Below are positions 9,549 through 21,322 of a stretch of DNA of 24,565 nt, piece after piece. Made by a program: the position numbers and the translations under genes. Within the stretch, counting starts at the first letter, position 1; every line of letters starts with the position of its first letter. The notes below the pieces were generated by a model that was given only the letters and a program-made list of their open reading frames with translations, had not been told where the DNA came from and made no database searches. The stretch is from Pigoraptor vietnamica. Its lineage: Eukaryota; Opisthokonta; Filasterea. The DNA lies in assembly GCA_943704525.1 (NCBI GenBank), contig CALSCQ010001981.1:1-24565 (forward strand), given 5' to 3'.

Positions 9549-12500
9549 AAGCGTGCGAGCGTGGTGTGTGTGTCTGTGCTGTGTGTCTGTGCGTGTGCGT
9601 GTCTGTGTCTGTGTCTGTCTGTGTGTACTGGCGTCTTTGTGCTAGGCCTGAGGACGACATTCTTTTCGGGCAGGCTCTATGATGGCGACACGGCGGGTCC
9701 CATCCGGGGTCCGCGCGGAGTGGCGGCAAATGCCCTCGCAGACCTCATGCGGGAGGCCGGCTACTCGTGCTGCGCCTCGCCTGCGGCCGTGCGGGAGCTC
9801 GTGTCGCAGTTTCCGGAGAGCGACGTGTCGGCGGCGTCTGTTGCGCGCGTGCTGGGTATGATGGCAGGGACGGTGTCCGGACTCGAGGACGGCACGCCCC
9901 TTCAGACGACGCTGGTGCTATCGAACGCCCCGTGGGAACGGAGGTCGGACGGTGCACCCGAACAGCGTGCGACGACATGGAACGTGGAGAACTTCGTAGA
10001 CGCCATCCGCGAGTTGGTACGTGTGCTTCTGCGCATTGCCAGTGGTGTGCGTGTGCATTGTTTGGGTGTTTTTATAACAGGCGTGGCGGGGTGTGTTTGT
10101 GGATGTTGTGGGTTGCCGTCTCATGTGTATTCGGTCCTGTGTGCAGCACCCGCGCGTGAAGTGGACGGACGTGCTCTACTCGCTCGACTACCCCGGGTTC
10201 TTCGTGCCGGACATTGACGGCCTTGTGGTCATTCTGGGCGCCTTCAGGCGAGCCACAAAGGTGTGTTGGGGAATGTTGTTGGACACGTGTGTCTGTGCTA
10301 CAACGGAAGCCGGTGTGTTGTGCGAGTGTGTCCATGCCATTGTTTGTCCGTGCGCTTGTGGGAGGGCTGTCGATAATGTTTGTCTATGGCACATCGTATG
10401 CCAGTGCCTTGGGTCTTGACTCATTGCATGCTGCGCGCAGGAGTCGATCCCCACGGACGTGTTCTTCAGGGATTGGGCGAACAAGCGCGGCCAGCTGTCG
10501 TTCCTTCGCGCGGCCCTGCTCGCATCCCCGGACGCCCTCCAGTTTCCGACGGGCTCGCGGCGAGTGACGGTCGACCTGATCAAGGGCACAAACGTCGCGG
10601 ATCCCGCCATCGTCCCCTGGACGTCGCTCGAGTTTATTGAGGCGTTGCTGCGAATCGGCGACGGGGAACTGTACGGCCCCACGCGCGCAGTGTTCGAGTA
10701 CGGCGCAACGCGCTGTCCGGACATTCTCATGATCGGCCTGGCACAGGCGAACGTGGGTAGAATACTTGCGCGAGTGTGCCCTGCGTGTGGTGTGTCACGT
10801 TGGCCAGTGTGATGGTGCGTGTGCGGTGTTGATATTTTTCCGCCCCTCTTCTCTAACGCGCGTGCACATACACACGCACGCACGCACAGTGTCCGATGAC
10901 GGCGCTCCAAGAGGATCTCATGGGCAATTCGCTCCTCCCCGTCTTCACGACGGTCGGCGGACACCCGAACGCCGGCATTGTGCTGCAGCGCGTGTGGCAG
11001 GCGCGGCGCGACTTTGTCGTGCGACGTCTCGCGGACTGGCACCGGCGGGATCCGGAGCCGCAGACGCTCTCGCGCATACTAGACATTGCCCAGGACCTCA
11101 AGGCCGTCAGCGCGCTCCTCGACGCGCGCCCGTTCTCGTTTGCCGTCGAGTTTGCCGTGTTTGCGTCGCGCAGGGACTACGTCAACCTCGACGTGTGGCT
11201 CGCGGACCACGTGTCGGAGCACAGGTCGCCCTTTGTGCGCGCGTGCCTCGGGTTCCTCCACGCGCGCGTGCCCAAGCGTGCTCCTGGCGGCGGCATCGTC
11301 GTCCCCCAGGCCGCACCAGCGCAGCCGGAAGCCCTCGCGTCGGTGCTCAAGGCCGTGCAGACGAACTCGTCGCTCGTGCCGCCGGAGGCCCAGGATGAGC
11401 TCCGCGAGGTGCTTGCCTTCTACGGCGGCGGCGGCGGCGGTGCGCGACAGCTTCCCCAGCCGAGCGCTGCGCCCGCAGCCTTGCAACAGCCCTCCATTCC
11501 GGAGCCCTCCACGACTCCTCAGCCGCAGCAGCCGGTGCCGCAGGCGTCTGCCGCGCAGGCGGCGTCGTCCCAGTCCGGTGGCGCCGCGGCCGTCGCTGCG
11601 TCTGCCGGCGTCGGGGACGCGACGTTCTCGAACGAGGTGGAGGAGGAGGCGAACGCGTACTTTCAGAAGATATACAAGGGGCGCATGTCGGTGGACGAGC
11701 TTGTCGCGCTTCTCCGGGCCTTCCGCTCGTCGTCGCTGCAGAAGGAGCAGGAGATTTACGCGTGCATGCTGCGCAACCTCTTCGAGGAGTACCGCTTCTT
11801 TGCCACGTACCCGCCCCAGGCCCTCTCCCTTACGGCCGTCCTCTTTGGCGCGATCATCCAGCACCAGCTCGTCGCCCAGACGACGCTCGGTACCGCCCTT
11901 CGCTGCGTGTACGAGGCCCTCCGCCACGGCGCCGACTCGCCTCTGTTTGGCTTTGGCGTGACCGCGCTCGACCAGTTCAAGGCGCGGCTCATCGAGTGGC
12001 CGACGTACTGCAGCCTGATTGCCCAGCTGCCCCAGGCGTCGCAGTTTCCGCAGGGTCTCGCCGCCGCCCTCGACAAGGGCGTGCGCCTCGACCAGGCCGG
12101 CGCCGGCGAGGGCTCGGACGAGCACGCCATGAAGATCGCCACGGGCCGCATTGTGGCGTCGCGCGGCGGCAGCTCTGAGCCGCTCCCCGGGTCGCCCGCC
12201 CGCGGCGTGCAGCGCGACGTGCAGCGTGTGGCGGCGGCGTCGTCTGGTTCGGGAGTCGCTAGCCCTGCGACGACCCGCGTGGCGAACTTGGAGGCGCGCG
12301 TACCGACGTCGCCGCAGCCGTCGGGCTTTGGGATCAGCGCGAACCTCAACACGCTGCTCGTGGCCGCGGAAGCGAGTGGGATCGACCGCCCGTCGGAGGC
12401 TGTGGAGGACAAGGTGCACTTTATCTTCAACAACCTGTCGGTGACGAACCTCGACCACAAGGCCGCCGAGCTGCTGGATCTGCTCGGCCAGGGCCACCTG

Positions 12501-15500
12501 CCGTGGCTCGCCCAGTACGTGGTCGTCAAGCGCGCGAGCATCGAGCCCAACTTCCACCCGCTGTACCTCTCGTTTGTGGACGCCCTCAAGTTGCCCATCT
12601 TCAGCGACATTCTGCTGCGTGAGACGCTCTCGAACGTGCGCGCGCTGCTGCGCTCTGAGAAGATTGGGTCGAGCGCGTCGTCGTCGGAGCGGTCGCTGCT
12701 CAAGAACCTCGGCAGCTGGCTGGGCCTCCAGACGCTTGCGCGCAACAAGCCCATCCTGCACCGTGATCTCCCGCTCAAGGACCTTCTCCTCGAGGCATAC
12801 GAGCGCGAGCACCTCCTGTACGTCGTTCCGTTCATCGCCAAGGTGCTCGAGGCCTGCCGTAGCCGCGTGTTTCGCCCGCCGAACCCGTGGCTCATGGGTA
12901 TCATGGCCGTGCTCAAGGAGCTCCACGGCATGCCCGAGCTCAAGCTCAACCTCAAGTTTGAGGTCGAGGTGCTCTGCAAGAACATCAACCTCGACATCAA
13001 CGAGATTACGCCGTCGACAATCCTCAAGCACATCCAGCAACACCCGCGCGCGTCGCGCAGCCCCGGGCTTACCCCGCAGAGCCCGATGGTCGCCGCCGTC
13101 GCAAGCAAGCTCGCGCAGCTGGCGTCGCAGGACGGCGGGTTTGCGCTGCCGGCGCACGCGGGCGCATCGCCCCTCTCGCCCACGAGCAGCGCTGCCAACG
13201 CGGCTGGTGTCGGCGGTTCGCAGGTGCCTACGCGCCAGCCAAACTCGATCAACATGGCGGCGATTTCGCCGACGTCGATTGCGACGGTGGCGCCGTTCAT
13301 TTTCGTGAACCCTGCGATCCTGCTCTTCCAGCAGCAGCCGCAGCTCAAGCAGTGCATCCAGATTGCCCTCGAGCGCGCCATCCAAGAGATCATCTCGCCC
13401 GTCGTTGAACGGTCGTGCACAATCGCGTGCATCTCGACGCGCGAGCTCGTCCTCAAGGACTTTGCGCACGAGCCCGACGAGGTCCGCCTGCGCAAGGGCG
13501 CGCACATGATGGCGCAGAACCTCGCCGGCCGCCTCGCGATGGTCACGAGCCGCGATCCCCTCCGCAACTCGATCGCCTCGCACTTCAAGGCGCTCATCCA
13601 GAACAACCTGCACGTCGTCACGGCCGCGGACCCGCAGCAGCTGGGCTCGCTCGTGGAACAGGCCGTCCAGCTGGTCGTCACGGACAACGTCGACCTCGCT
13701 TGCGCATTTGTCGAGAAGGCGGCGATGGCCAAGGTCGTCGGAGACATTGACGAACAGCTCGCCCACGCCGTGGCCCTCCGCCGGCGCTTCCGCGACCGCG
13801 GCCAGCTGTACCACGACGCCACGGCGCTCCAGAACGCGCGCCTGCAGTCGCTCCCGGAGCCCCTCCGCCCGAAGCTCGGCGGCCTCGCGCCCCACCAGCT
13901 CGCCGTGTACGAGGAGTTTGTCAAGTTTGCGCCTGCGTCGACAGCCGCCGCCGCCACCGCGGGCGGTTCGTCGTCGGCGACCGGCGCGTCGGCCGGCGCG
14001 GGCGGCAAGGACGAGCTGTCTGGGCCCCTCAAGGCGATGGGGATCCACGACGTCCCCTCGGCGGACGCCTTGAACGCGCAGTTTGTGCCGTCGCTGGACA
14101 AGGCCATCGCGGACGTCGCGAAGGCGCTGAGCCAGAGCGCCGGCGTGTCGCTGACGTCGCTGCCCCCGAGCCACGAGCTGTTTCCGCTCGTGCGCCAGGT
14201 GCCCATGCTCGCCGCGCAGTCGCAGACGCGCGAGGACGCCGCCGGCTTTGCGGCCGTCCGCGTGACCAAGGCCCTTCTCGATGCCGAGACGACTCTCGCC
14301 CGCGACGCGTACCTGGCGATGCTCGGCGGGCTCACCGACGTGAGCAAGCGCGTCCCCCGCGACGTGGCCGTGTGGCTGTCGTCGGCCGAGGACGAGCACA
14401 AGCTCAACGTGGACACTGTGGCGCTGCTCATGCGCTTCCGCCTCGTCGCCCTTCCAGAGTACGACGCGGGCCTCGCGAGGCTCGTCGAGGGCGCGCGCAA
14501 CGCGGGGACGGTCGACTTTGCGATCCGCCTCGCCCGCCACTGCATCTACGACGAGAACCTCGGCGCCGCCACGCTACAGAGCGACCTGCACATGACGCTC
14601 GACGCCCTCAGCAAGCAGGCAGCGCGCGGTCGCGTGGCCCCGGACCTCCTCGCGGGCCTGCAGGAGGCCGTGCGCGGCGCCGCGGACAAGGACGACGCCC
14701 TCAAGGCCGCGATGGGCGGAATGGGCGTCCAGCGCCTCGGCGTGTCGAGCGTCCCCGGCGTGCCCGGCATTCAGGGCAGCGAGATGTCGCTGGGCGCGCC
14801 GCTGGGCCCGCTCGGGGTCGCCCTCTCTGCCGGCGACGATCCCACGGGCGCGCTGTACGCGATTGAGGAGTGGGTTCGGATCACGCAGTCGCCGCAGCAG
14901 ACGGAGAAGATGTACACGTCGTTTGTGGCCAAGCTGCAGCAGCAGGGCCTGCTCAAGACGGACGACACGACGAGCCGCTTCCTGCGCTCGTTTGCCGAGC
15001 TCTCGGTCGAGTCGTTCCACGCGAGCCTCGAGAAGGCCCCGAAGGCACCCGCGTACCAGGTCGCCGACGGCTTCACGCGGTTGACGGTGCTGCTGATCAA
15101 GTACATTGGGGACCCGTCGAACCCCGCGCCCAAGATGGCCCTCCTCGTGCGAGCGCTGACAACCGTCTACGACGTGCTGCTACGCGACTACGAGCGCCGC
15201 AAGACGCGCTTCAACCAGCGCATCCACCTCCGCCTCCTTTTGAACCTGCTCGTCGACCTCAACGCGGCGGACCCCGTCCTCGACCCGATCAACCTGCAGG
15301 TGCTCTCGGCGTTCAGCAACACGTTCCACATGCTACAGCCGAGCCGCTTTGTCGGCTTTGCGTTTGCGTGGCTCGAGCTCGTCTCGCACCGCGTGTTCAT
15401 GCCCAAGCTGCTGCGCATCAGCAACCAGAAGGGTTGGCCCCTCTTCCAGCGGCTGCTCGTCGACCAGTTCCGCTTCCTGGCGCCGTTCCTGCGAGCGGCG

Positions 15501-16650
15501 GACATGACGGAGCCCACGCGCGCGCTCTACAAGGGCACGCTGCGCGTCCTCCTCGTGCTGCTCCACGACTTTCCGGAGTTTCTGTGCGAGAACCACTTTG
15601 TGTTCTGCGACGTCATTCCCCCGACGTGCGTGCAGATGCGCAACCTCATCCTCAGCGCCTTCCCGCGCAACATGCGCCTGCCGGACCCCTTCACGCCGAA
15701 CCTCAAGGTCGACCTGCTCCCCGAGATCAACCAGATGCCCCGCGTGCTCTCGAACTACACGGCGGCGCTGTCGCAGAACAACTTCCGCGCCGACGTCGAC
15801 GTGTACCTCAAGACGCGCGCGCCCGTGTCGTTCCTCCTGGACCTGCGCACGCGCCTGCTGCTCTCGCCTGAGGAGGCCGCCGCCGCTGGCACGCGCTACA
15901 GCGTCTCGCTGATCAACTCGCTCGTGCTGTACGTCGGGGCGCAGGCGATTGCACAGCTGCAGAGCAAGTCGCCGCAGGGCGCGTCGCCCATCACCCACTC
16001 TGCGCCCATGGACATTTTCCAGCAGCTCATTGTGGACCTGGACACGGAAGGTGCGTGTGTGCGTGCGTGTGCGAACAGAGGAAGTGGAGTGTGTGTCCGT
16101 CCTGTGTGCGCTGCATCTGCTGACGCCTCGATCCCTGCGTGCCACAGGCCGCTATCTCCTGCTGAACGCGATTGCGAACCAGCTGCGGTACCCGAACAGC
16201 CACACGCACTACTTCAGCTGCGTGCTCCTCTACCTCTTTGCGGAGGCCAACCAGGAAATCATCCAGGAGCAGATCACGAGGTGCGTCTCGTCCTCCTCTC
16301 TCGTCCGTGTGTGCATTGCGTGCGTTTGTGTGTGCGCGTTTGCGTGTGCGTACACGTGCGTGCGTGCATGCGGTGAGATCTCTCCATCGTTTCTGTCGTC
16401 TCCACTGCGGGTGCTTACGCATCGCTGCCTGTGCAGGGTCCTTCTCGAGCGTCTCATCGTCCATCGCCCGCACCCGTGGGGCCTCCTCATCACGTTCATT
16501 GAGCTGATCAAGAACCGCAGCTACAATTTTTGGAGCCACTCGTTTGTGCGGTGCGCGCCTGAAATCGAGCGCCTCTTCGAATCTGTCGCGCGCAGCTGCA
16601 TGTACCCGCAGCCCAAGCCCCAGCAGCCCGGCGACTCGATCGAGGGATGA
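8394..16650 (+). CDS. CNOT1: CCR4-NOT complex scaffold subunit 1 (Not1), ten exons
   Basis: Exons: 8394-8495, 8592-8806, 8909-9030, 9146-9386, 9674-10016, 10147-10260, 10441-10752, 10890-16050, 16148-16280, 16437-16650. They join in frame to 2318 aa (human about 2376). The N-terminal HEAT region is clear ([57 protein letters not shown]). A Gly/Pro/Gln/Ala-rich linker follows at about 660-735. The MIF4G domain that docks the CAF1 deadenylase spans about 985-1195 ([25 protein letters not shown]). The CNOT9-binding domain lies at about 1275-1460 ([20 protein letters not shown]). The C-terminal Not1 homology domain that binds NOT2/NOT3 fills about 1800-2318 ([30 protein letters not shown]). It scaffolds cytoplasmic mRNA deadenylation and repression. 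A 5.2-kb central exon is flanked by intron-rich ends. The first ATG follows a likely 5' UTR acceptor. The exon 2 donor (8807) is inferred from frame. Confidence 0.96.
9461..9625. repeat. (GT)42 and compound GT/CTGT microsatellite in CNOT1 intron 4
   Basis: An uninterrupted GT run covers about 9461-9545. Broken GT, GC and CTGT units follow to about 9625. All of it is inside the intron 9387-9673 and reads (GT)n on the coding strand. The upstream part of the intron is also GT-rich. Confidence 0.97.
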
Positions 16651-17390
16651 GGTCGCGTGCCGGTGTTGCTGTACACTGCGCGGGTTGTTGAGGCGCTTTG
16701 TGGCTTGTGCGCTGAGTGTGGTCTTGCGTTTGGCGAGGTCGAATATCTGTGGAATTCGCGTTTTTTGGGCGCCGCCAGCTGTTGTCTCTCTCCGCGCCCT
16801 GGTTGATCCAGGTCGCTGCGGATTGGGACCATCTGTGGCCGTCGCTGCCCTAGCGTGTGTCAAGTGCCGTTTAAGTGTTTTTTGTACTTTAGAAAGTTAG
16901 TAGTCTGCAAGATTGCGCGTGCGCGTGCGTTTCGCAGCGTATGTTTGCCGCGTCGTCGGCTGTCGTTGCGCGAGGCAAGGGAATGTAGCGCGGCCTTTGC
17001 TTCCGTCTGCATTGGTTCACCAGTGTAAGTGACAGTCAACAACAACATGTCCTCTTGGCAAAATGCGCACAAACTGTCACTGCATAATTCAGTTTTGCCC
17101 GCTGGCAGCGAGTCTATAGCTGTGCTTGTCTTTGTATCGACGACGCCTGTCACGACGAAGACATTCAATGCAGAGGACACGCCGTCGTCATCTCGAAGGA
17201 CGAATTGTTCGGGCTTACTGTACTGACGCTTCCCTCACGCACGCGAATGCACTTTGCGCATGCACTTCCCGCGTCGTTACAGACGCGCTCATCCATATCA
17301 ACAGCCACGTAAGCGCAAATTGATGCAAGCAGACATCGTACGCGAAATTGCGCAGGCGATCAATTGAGTGACACACCGAAGGCAAAGCCA
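16651..17390. other. Convergent intergenic region between CNOT1 and the F-box gene
   Basis: These 740 bp lie between the stop of CNOT1 and that of the F-box gene. A 3' UTR for each is expected. The middle holds a minus-strand frame with protein-like composition, listed separately. No RNA gene was recognised. Confidence 0.5.
16860..17180 (-). CDS. Possible small Cys-containing protein (uncertain gene)
   Basis: An ATG at 17180 opens a 106-codon minus-strand frame. Its first about 65 residues have balanced, protein-like composition (NVFVVTGVVDTKTSTAIDSL, then ELCSDSLCAFCQED). The C-terminal third is basic and may be 3' UTR or intron. The frame stays open upstream to about 17238. Another minus-strand frame at about 17235-17300 reads VCNDAGSACAKC, a similar short cysteine pattern, with a gtaagc donor-like motif after it, so a spliced upstream exon is conceivable. 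I recognise no family. It could equally be chance reading in the 3' UTR of CNOT1. Codon use is less GC3-rich than in the flanking genes. Confidence 0.28.
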   Translation of the reverse strand: MSSALNVFVVTGVVDTKTSTAIDSLPAGKTELCSDSLCAFCQEDMLLLTVTYTGEPMQTEAKAALHSLASRNDSRRRGKHTLRNARARAILQTTNFLKYKKHLNGT

Positions 17391-20300
17391 TCACACGTAT
17401 CGGCGGGCAAGCTGTGCCTCAAGCCCGTCCAGCACCTCCGACGCCGCCTCACGCAACGTCGCCCTTGCGGCGCCTTTCGGAAACAGCCGGCGCAGCGTGT
17501 GCATCGCGTTCGGCACGTCCTCGACAGGCACCACGCGTTGTCTTTCGCCCAGCGCACACAGTGCAAGGGCGGTCGCCGCACCGATGAGAGCGTCGTAATT
17601 GAGATTGAAGGCTGTCTGCGGTCCTGGAGGCGCCGCTGCCGCCAATAGTCCGCCTGTCGCGACAGCTTCGAGCAAAGGGCGCACTATGCGAACGTTTGAC
17701 ACGTCGTCGTCTACGCCAGTCGCCGCAGGCAGACAGCCGTTCTCGCTGCCTTTCCGTTGTCCGCACTCGAGAGAGACAAACCGGGCTGTCTTCCAGAGGA
17801 GGTCGCTGCACGAGCGCAGCACATCACACGGGAGGTTCGAAATCGCATTCAGCGACACGTGTAACGCAGGCAAGTCCTCGTCGACGGACGCGGCTGCCGC
17901 AGTGGCGCGCGCGTTTTTCCGCTTCCTTTCCGGCGAGTCACGTGCTCGTCCGGCCCAAAGTGACAATGCCGTCAGTACAGCAAGGGCGCAGAGGGGCGCA
18001 GGTGCGACAGCGCAGCGATCAGGACAACACTTCGCTGACAGTAGGCGAGCCGCCGCGCGCGAAATGCTTCGAAGAACGGCCCGATTGCTCACGCCCCACA
18101 GGCACTCGCTCTCCAGACACGCAACGCAGTCCAAAAGGGAGGCGTCCACAGCGTCAGGATGTCCTCCATGCTGGCCAGCCGCAATGAGCTCGCACAGGCC
18201 CTTGGAGAGAGCCGTCCCTTCAGGCGACGCGATTTTCCGGCGACGAGCGGGCCGATCGCGAAACAGAACAGCTCTAAAAGCCGAAGAAAGGAATGCAAAG
18301 CCGCCCCCCGCACGGCCCAGTGCAACCCCACCCCCTTCCGCCGCCAACATATTCTCCAAGCACGAGCGCACCAAGCGAGGGCTGCGCGCAATGTACGTCG
18401 CCAGTGCAGACAATTCAATAGGCACAAGTTGCCGACACTGCCCAGAGCGAGAGAGGCAGCCACGACGAGGTCCGCATCACTGCGGTGGCGCAACATGGCC
18501 CGTTGTACAAGAGGCCGTCGCGCTTCCTCCGAACAGACGGCATTCCGTGGAGGAAAAGAAGAGTCGCCAGCCAATAGAAACTCCAATACGCGGTAAGCGT
18601 CTCCGACGACCGCCCACTGCGACACTCGGCGTGCCACGTCGAGCATCAGCGCGATCGACACGACAGCAGGGGCACCGGGGCTGTCATCCCCGGCGTACTG
18701 CGCGAGCCTGCCCAGTGGTACAATCCACGAGTTGTCCATGTTGCGACTGTAGGGTGTGGCAAGGGATACGGCGGCGCGGTCCAACAGCATGTCGAGCACA
18801 CCAGCCCCCACTAATTCGCGCGCGCAGCTGCGGTCGATGTCGGCCACAGTGGCGAGGAGATCCATCGCCACTTGCACAGACGGCACGCGACGACCGGGAG
18901 AACATCGCTGTGCCACCGCTACAGCCACTCGTACGGCGGTCGGCACCCACCAGTGGTCGTGCCGTATATTGACGATGACTCTGCGAAACAGCAAGATTGA
19001 CTTTGGTCGCGTGTCATGGGGCGCCACTTGCACTCCCTGTAGCGGCGTTGCGGCACAGAAGTCGATAATTTTGGCTGCTGACTCCAAGACGTCGAAGCTG
19101 TCCGGAAACGCATGCGCAGCACGGACAGCCAAACGGGCCGTCTCATCCAGCGCGAGGGCATCGCATAGCGCTCGAGTGTCTTCGTCCGTCAATCCAATGT
19201 GGGCGCTCTTCATCGCCTCCAACAGCAAAGAAAGCGCCGCAGCGCTGCACGTGGGCGACGTCCCGTCCCGTTCGAGGGATGCGCGTGCTACCACGACCCA
19301 ATCCAACGGGCATTTGTCCCCGCTGCCCGCGGCAACATCGACATGCGGCGCAATCATCCGCGTCAGCGACCTGAGGCCGTCGCACACCACCATTGTGTCC
19401 GTGGGAAACGACGCAATCGCGCAAAGAACGGCCTGCTCAAAGTCCGGATCTCGGAAGCGACACGTCTCTTTCCCGCCGATGGACCATCGGTGACCGGCCA
19501 ACGCGCCACACCCGTGCCGCTGTACGTGAATGTCTGCGGGCGACTGCCGCATAGCAGAGGCCACGGCGGGGAGCAGTCCGTACACAGATCTGTCGTTAGC
19601 GCCGCGCACGGTCACATGCGGCACTAGAGCGAGCGGCGCCAGCGACCGTTCCGTTCCGCTGGACGACGTCCAGCTTGGGTAGGCAAGCTCGATGACGGCA
19701 CGCGAGAGGTGACGCGTGCACGAGAGGTCGGGGAGTTCTCCGCCGTCGACGACGAGGCGGACCGCGCGCAGTCCCGTCGCCGCAAGGACGTCGAAGCCGC
19801 TCCGAGGCGCCCACGTATCAGAAATATATGCGGACCCTCCAGTGCTACTGTACGGTGGAAGTGGGTTGTTGCGTAAAGACAGCGACGTGAGCGAGAGAGG
19901 CGTGAGGTCCACCGCTGCAAACGAGTCAGAGGGCGTCTGCTCGGGAGCGCCCTCGTGCTGGCCACGCAGTACACGAACCCGCGCTAGCGTGAGCGTGTGA
20001 ACGCATGCGCCGTCCGGAAGGGGACGAATCGTTAAGGCGTCCAACACCAGCGTGTGCACGCGCCCCAGAAACAGCGCCGACACGTCCGTGATGCTCGTGC
20101 GCCGCTCGATCGCAACGGTGTGGACGCCTGCGAGTACGCTGACGTCACACACGCCCTCACACCCCTCCAACACAACTGCGCGCGCGTCTGCCAGCACGTC
20201 GACCGCCGTCAGCGCACGGCAGTAGCGAATTTCCGCACGCCGGAGGGAAGGAATATGAGGTAGAGATGCTATGACGTTGCACTGCGACAGCAACAGCTCC

Positions 20301-20851
20301 AGAAGTGTCGTGCTTTCCCCCAAACACGAAATATCGGACACGCCGCATCGATCAAGCACGAGGGTGCTGACGGAGACGACCTGAAGTCCGCGCAGTCCTT
20401 GCGGAGCCTTTCGCAGCTTGACGCGGTGGAAGCCGCTGACGCGCGCCAGGTCATAAACGACGGCGGGATCAAAGGGCTCGCGCGCGCCGCAGACGGAGCA
20501 CTCCCCCTCGGCGGGAAAACCGTCGGCCGCCGCCCCGACATCCCATTTGTTGAACGCTCTCCCCGCGTCGCAGCAGTCTCCAATGACCGCGCAGATGGGG
20601 AGAGGGCCAAGAGGGCCATGGAGAAGGGAGTTGCGCACGAGCGCGCCAAAGGCAGCATCCACGCCCATCTCCCGCAGCACGCACCGCTTGAGCGAGAGCG
20701 CGACATCGTCAGGCCACAGGGACACGGCCGCGCGACGCAGTCCCCGCGACACGCGCGCGAGAGTACGGCGGTCGGCGGGGCAGAGAAATGCGCCAACGTC
20801 ACCGAGGGCGTCCACGGGGAGGTCGAGAAAGGAGGCCATCAGCGCGCGCAT
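17391..20851 (-). CDS. F-box / leucine-rich-repeat protein with C-terminal helical repeats; apparent frameshift near 18,425-18,460
   Basis: From the ATG at 20851 (or 20839) the frame encodes an F-box-like N-terminus (FLDLPVDALGDVGAFL, then LARVSRGLRRAA, residues about 8-42). A CSVCG segment lies near 118-122. Irregular leucine-rich repeats follow at about 155-400, with a recurring CxxVxDVSxLxxVHTLxL pattern (CEGVCDVSVL, SITDVSAL, VHTLVLD). The remaining about 700 residues are helical and ARM/HEAT-like (DLVVAASLALGSVGN). Near 18,425-18,460 the protein-like frame moves by one base and then continues 17391-18425 to a TGA. The total is about 1150 aa. A short intron was tested: the only in-phase options are 26-29 nt, so a one-base indel or sequence error is more likely. 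Such proteins usually recruit substrates to an SCF ubiquitin ligase through Skp1. The substrate is unknown. Confidence 0.75.
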
Positions 20852-21130
20852 CACCGCGCAAGTTGCGTTGCGCCCGCACGCGAGAATGTTCGCACACGCG
20901 CTGTCCCGCAAGGGGACTGACGCTCTCTGTGCAGAGACAAGCGAAGGGAGAGAGAGAGAGGAAGGATTTTCGCAAGTGGAAGCAATTGCGGAAGGAATCG
21001 CCTTGCTTCCGCGCACACTGTTTGTAACCTTGCACATCCTAACCCTCACTCTACGCTGGTGATGGGCCTCATTCCTTTGAAGAGGCCACTTCGGGGACAC
21101 ACGGCATGGATGCACTTCCTTCCAGCTCAT

Positions 21131-21175
21131 ACTCACACGCACGGCACTCACACGCACGGCACTCGCACGCACGGC
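21131..21175. repeat. Three tandem 15-bp repeats in the divergent promoter
   Basis: The unit ACTCACACGCACGGC occurs at 21131-21145 and 21146-21160. A one-base variant (ACTCGCACGCACGGC) sits at 21161-21175 and a partial copy follows. The array ends about 50 bp before the TATA-like box of the GTPase gene, so it could be a tandem regulator site. Confidence 0.9.
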
Positions 21176-21226
21176 ACTCTCTGCGCGTGCGGAACAAGAG
21201 CGCACGGGGTGGGGTTGGGCGTACGC

Positions 21227-21233
21227 TATATAA
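21227..21233 (+). promoter_or_regulatory. TATA-like box for the GBP-like GTPase gene
   Basis: TATATAA lies in otherwise GC-rich sequence, 96 nt before the ATG at 21323. The spacing is almost the same as that of the box before the dehydrogenase gene. Confidence 0.55.
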
Positions 21234-21322
21234 CACCGCTTGAAGATGCAGCCGGCCATCGCAACCGACGACAATGTCGGAGTCCGTGCCATCGCACAGT
21301 GCCATAGAGAGCAGGCCAGAGA

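Larger units (their letters stand above)
20852..21322. other. Divergent intergenic region between the F-box and GTPase genes
   Basis: These 471 bp are shared by two outward-facing genes. They contain a purine-rich GAGA stretch near 20946-20970, three 15-bp tandem repeats at 21131-21175 and a TATA-like box at 21227. No credible coding frame was seen outside the flanking genes. Confidence 0.6.

Noticed and set aside
11079-14545. Long minus-strand open frames opposite CNOT1
   Set aside because: Composition is extreme in Arg/Ala/Gly/His. Two frames are open together, as expected from GC3-biased codons of CNOT1 on the other strand.
18089-18430. Continuation of the first F-box frame to a stop at 18089
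   Set aside because: The Trp/Arg-rich composition is that of an off-frame reading. The alternate frame carries the helical-repeat-like sequence.
18431-18480. Short intron joining the two F-box frames
   Set aside because: In-phase candidates are only 26-29 nt with poor donors. A 43-nt candidate is out of phase and would remove repeat-like coding sequence.
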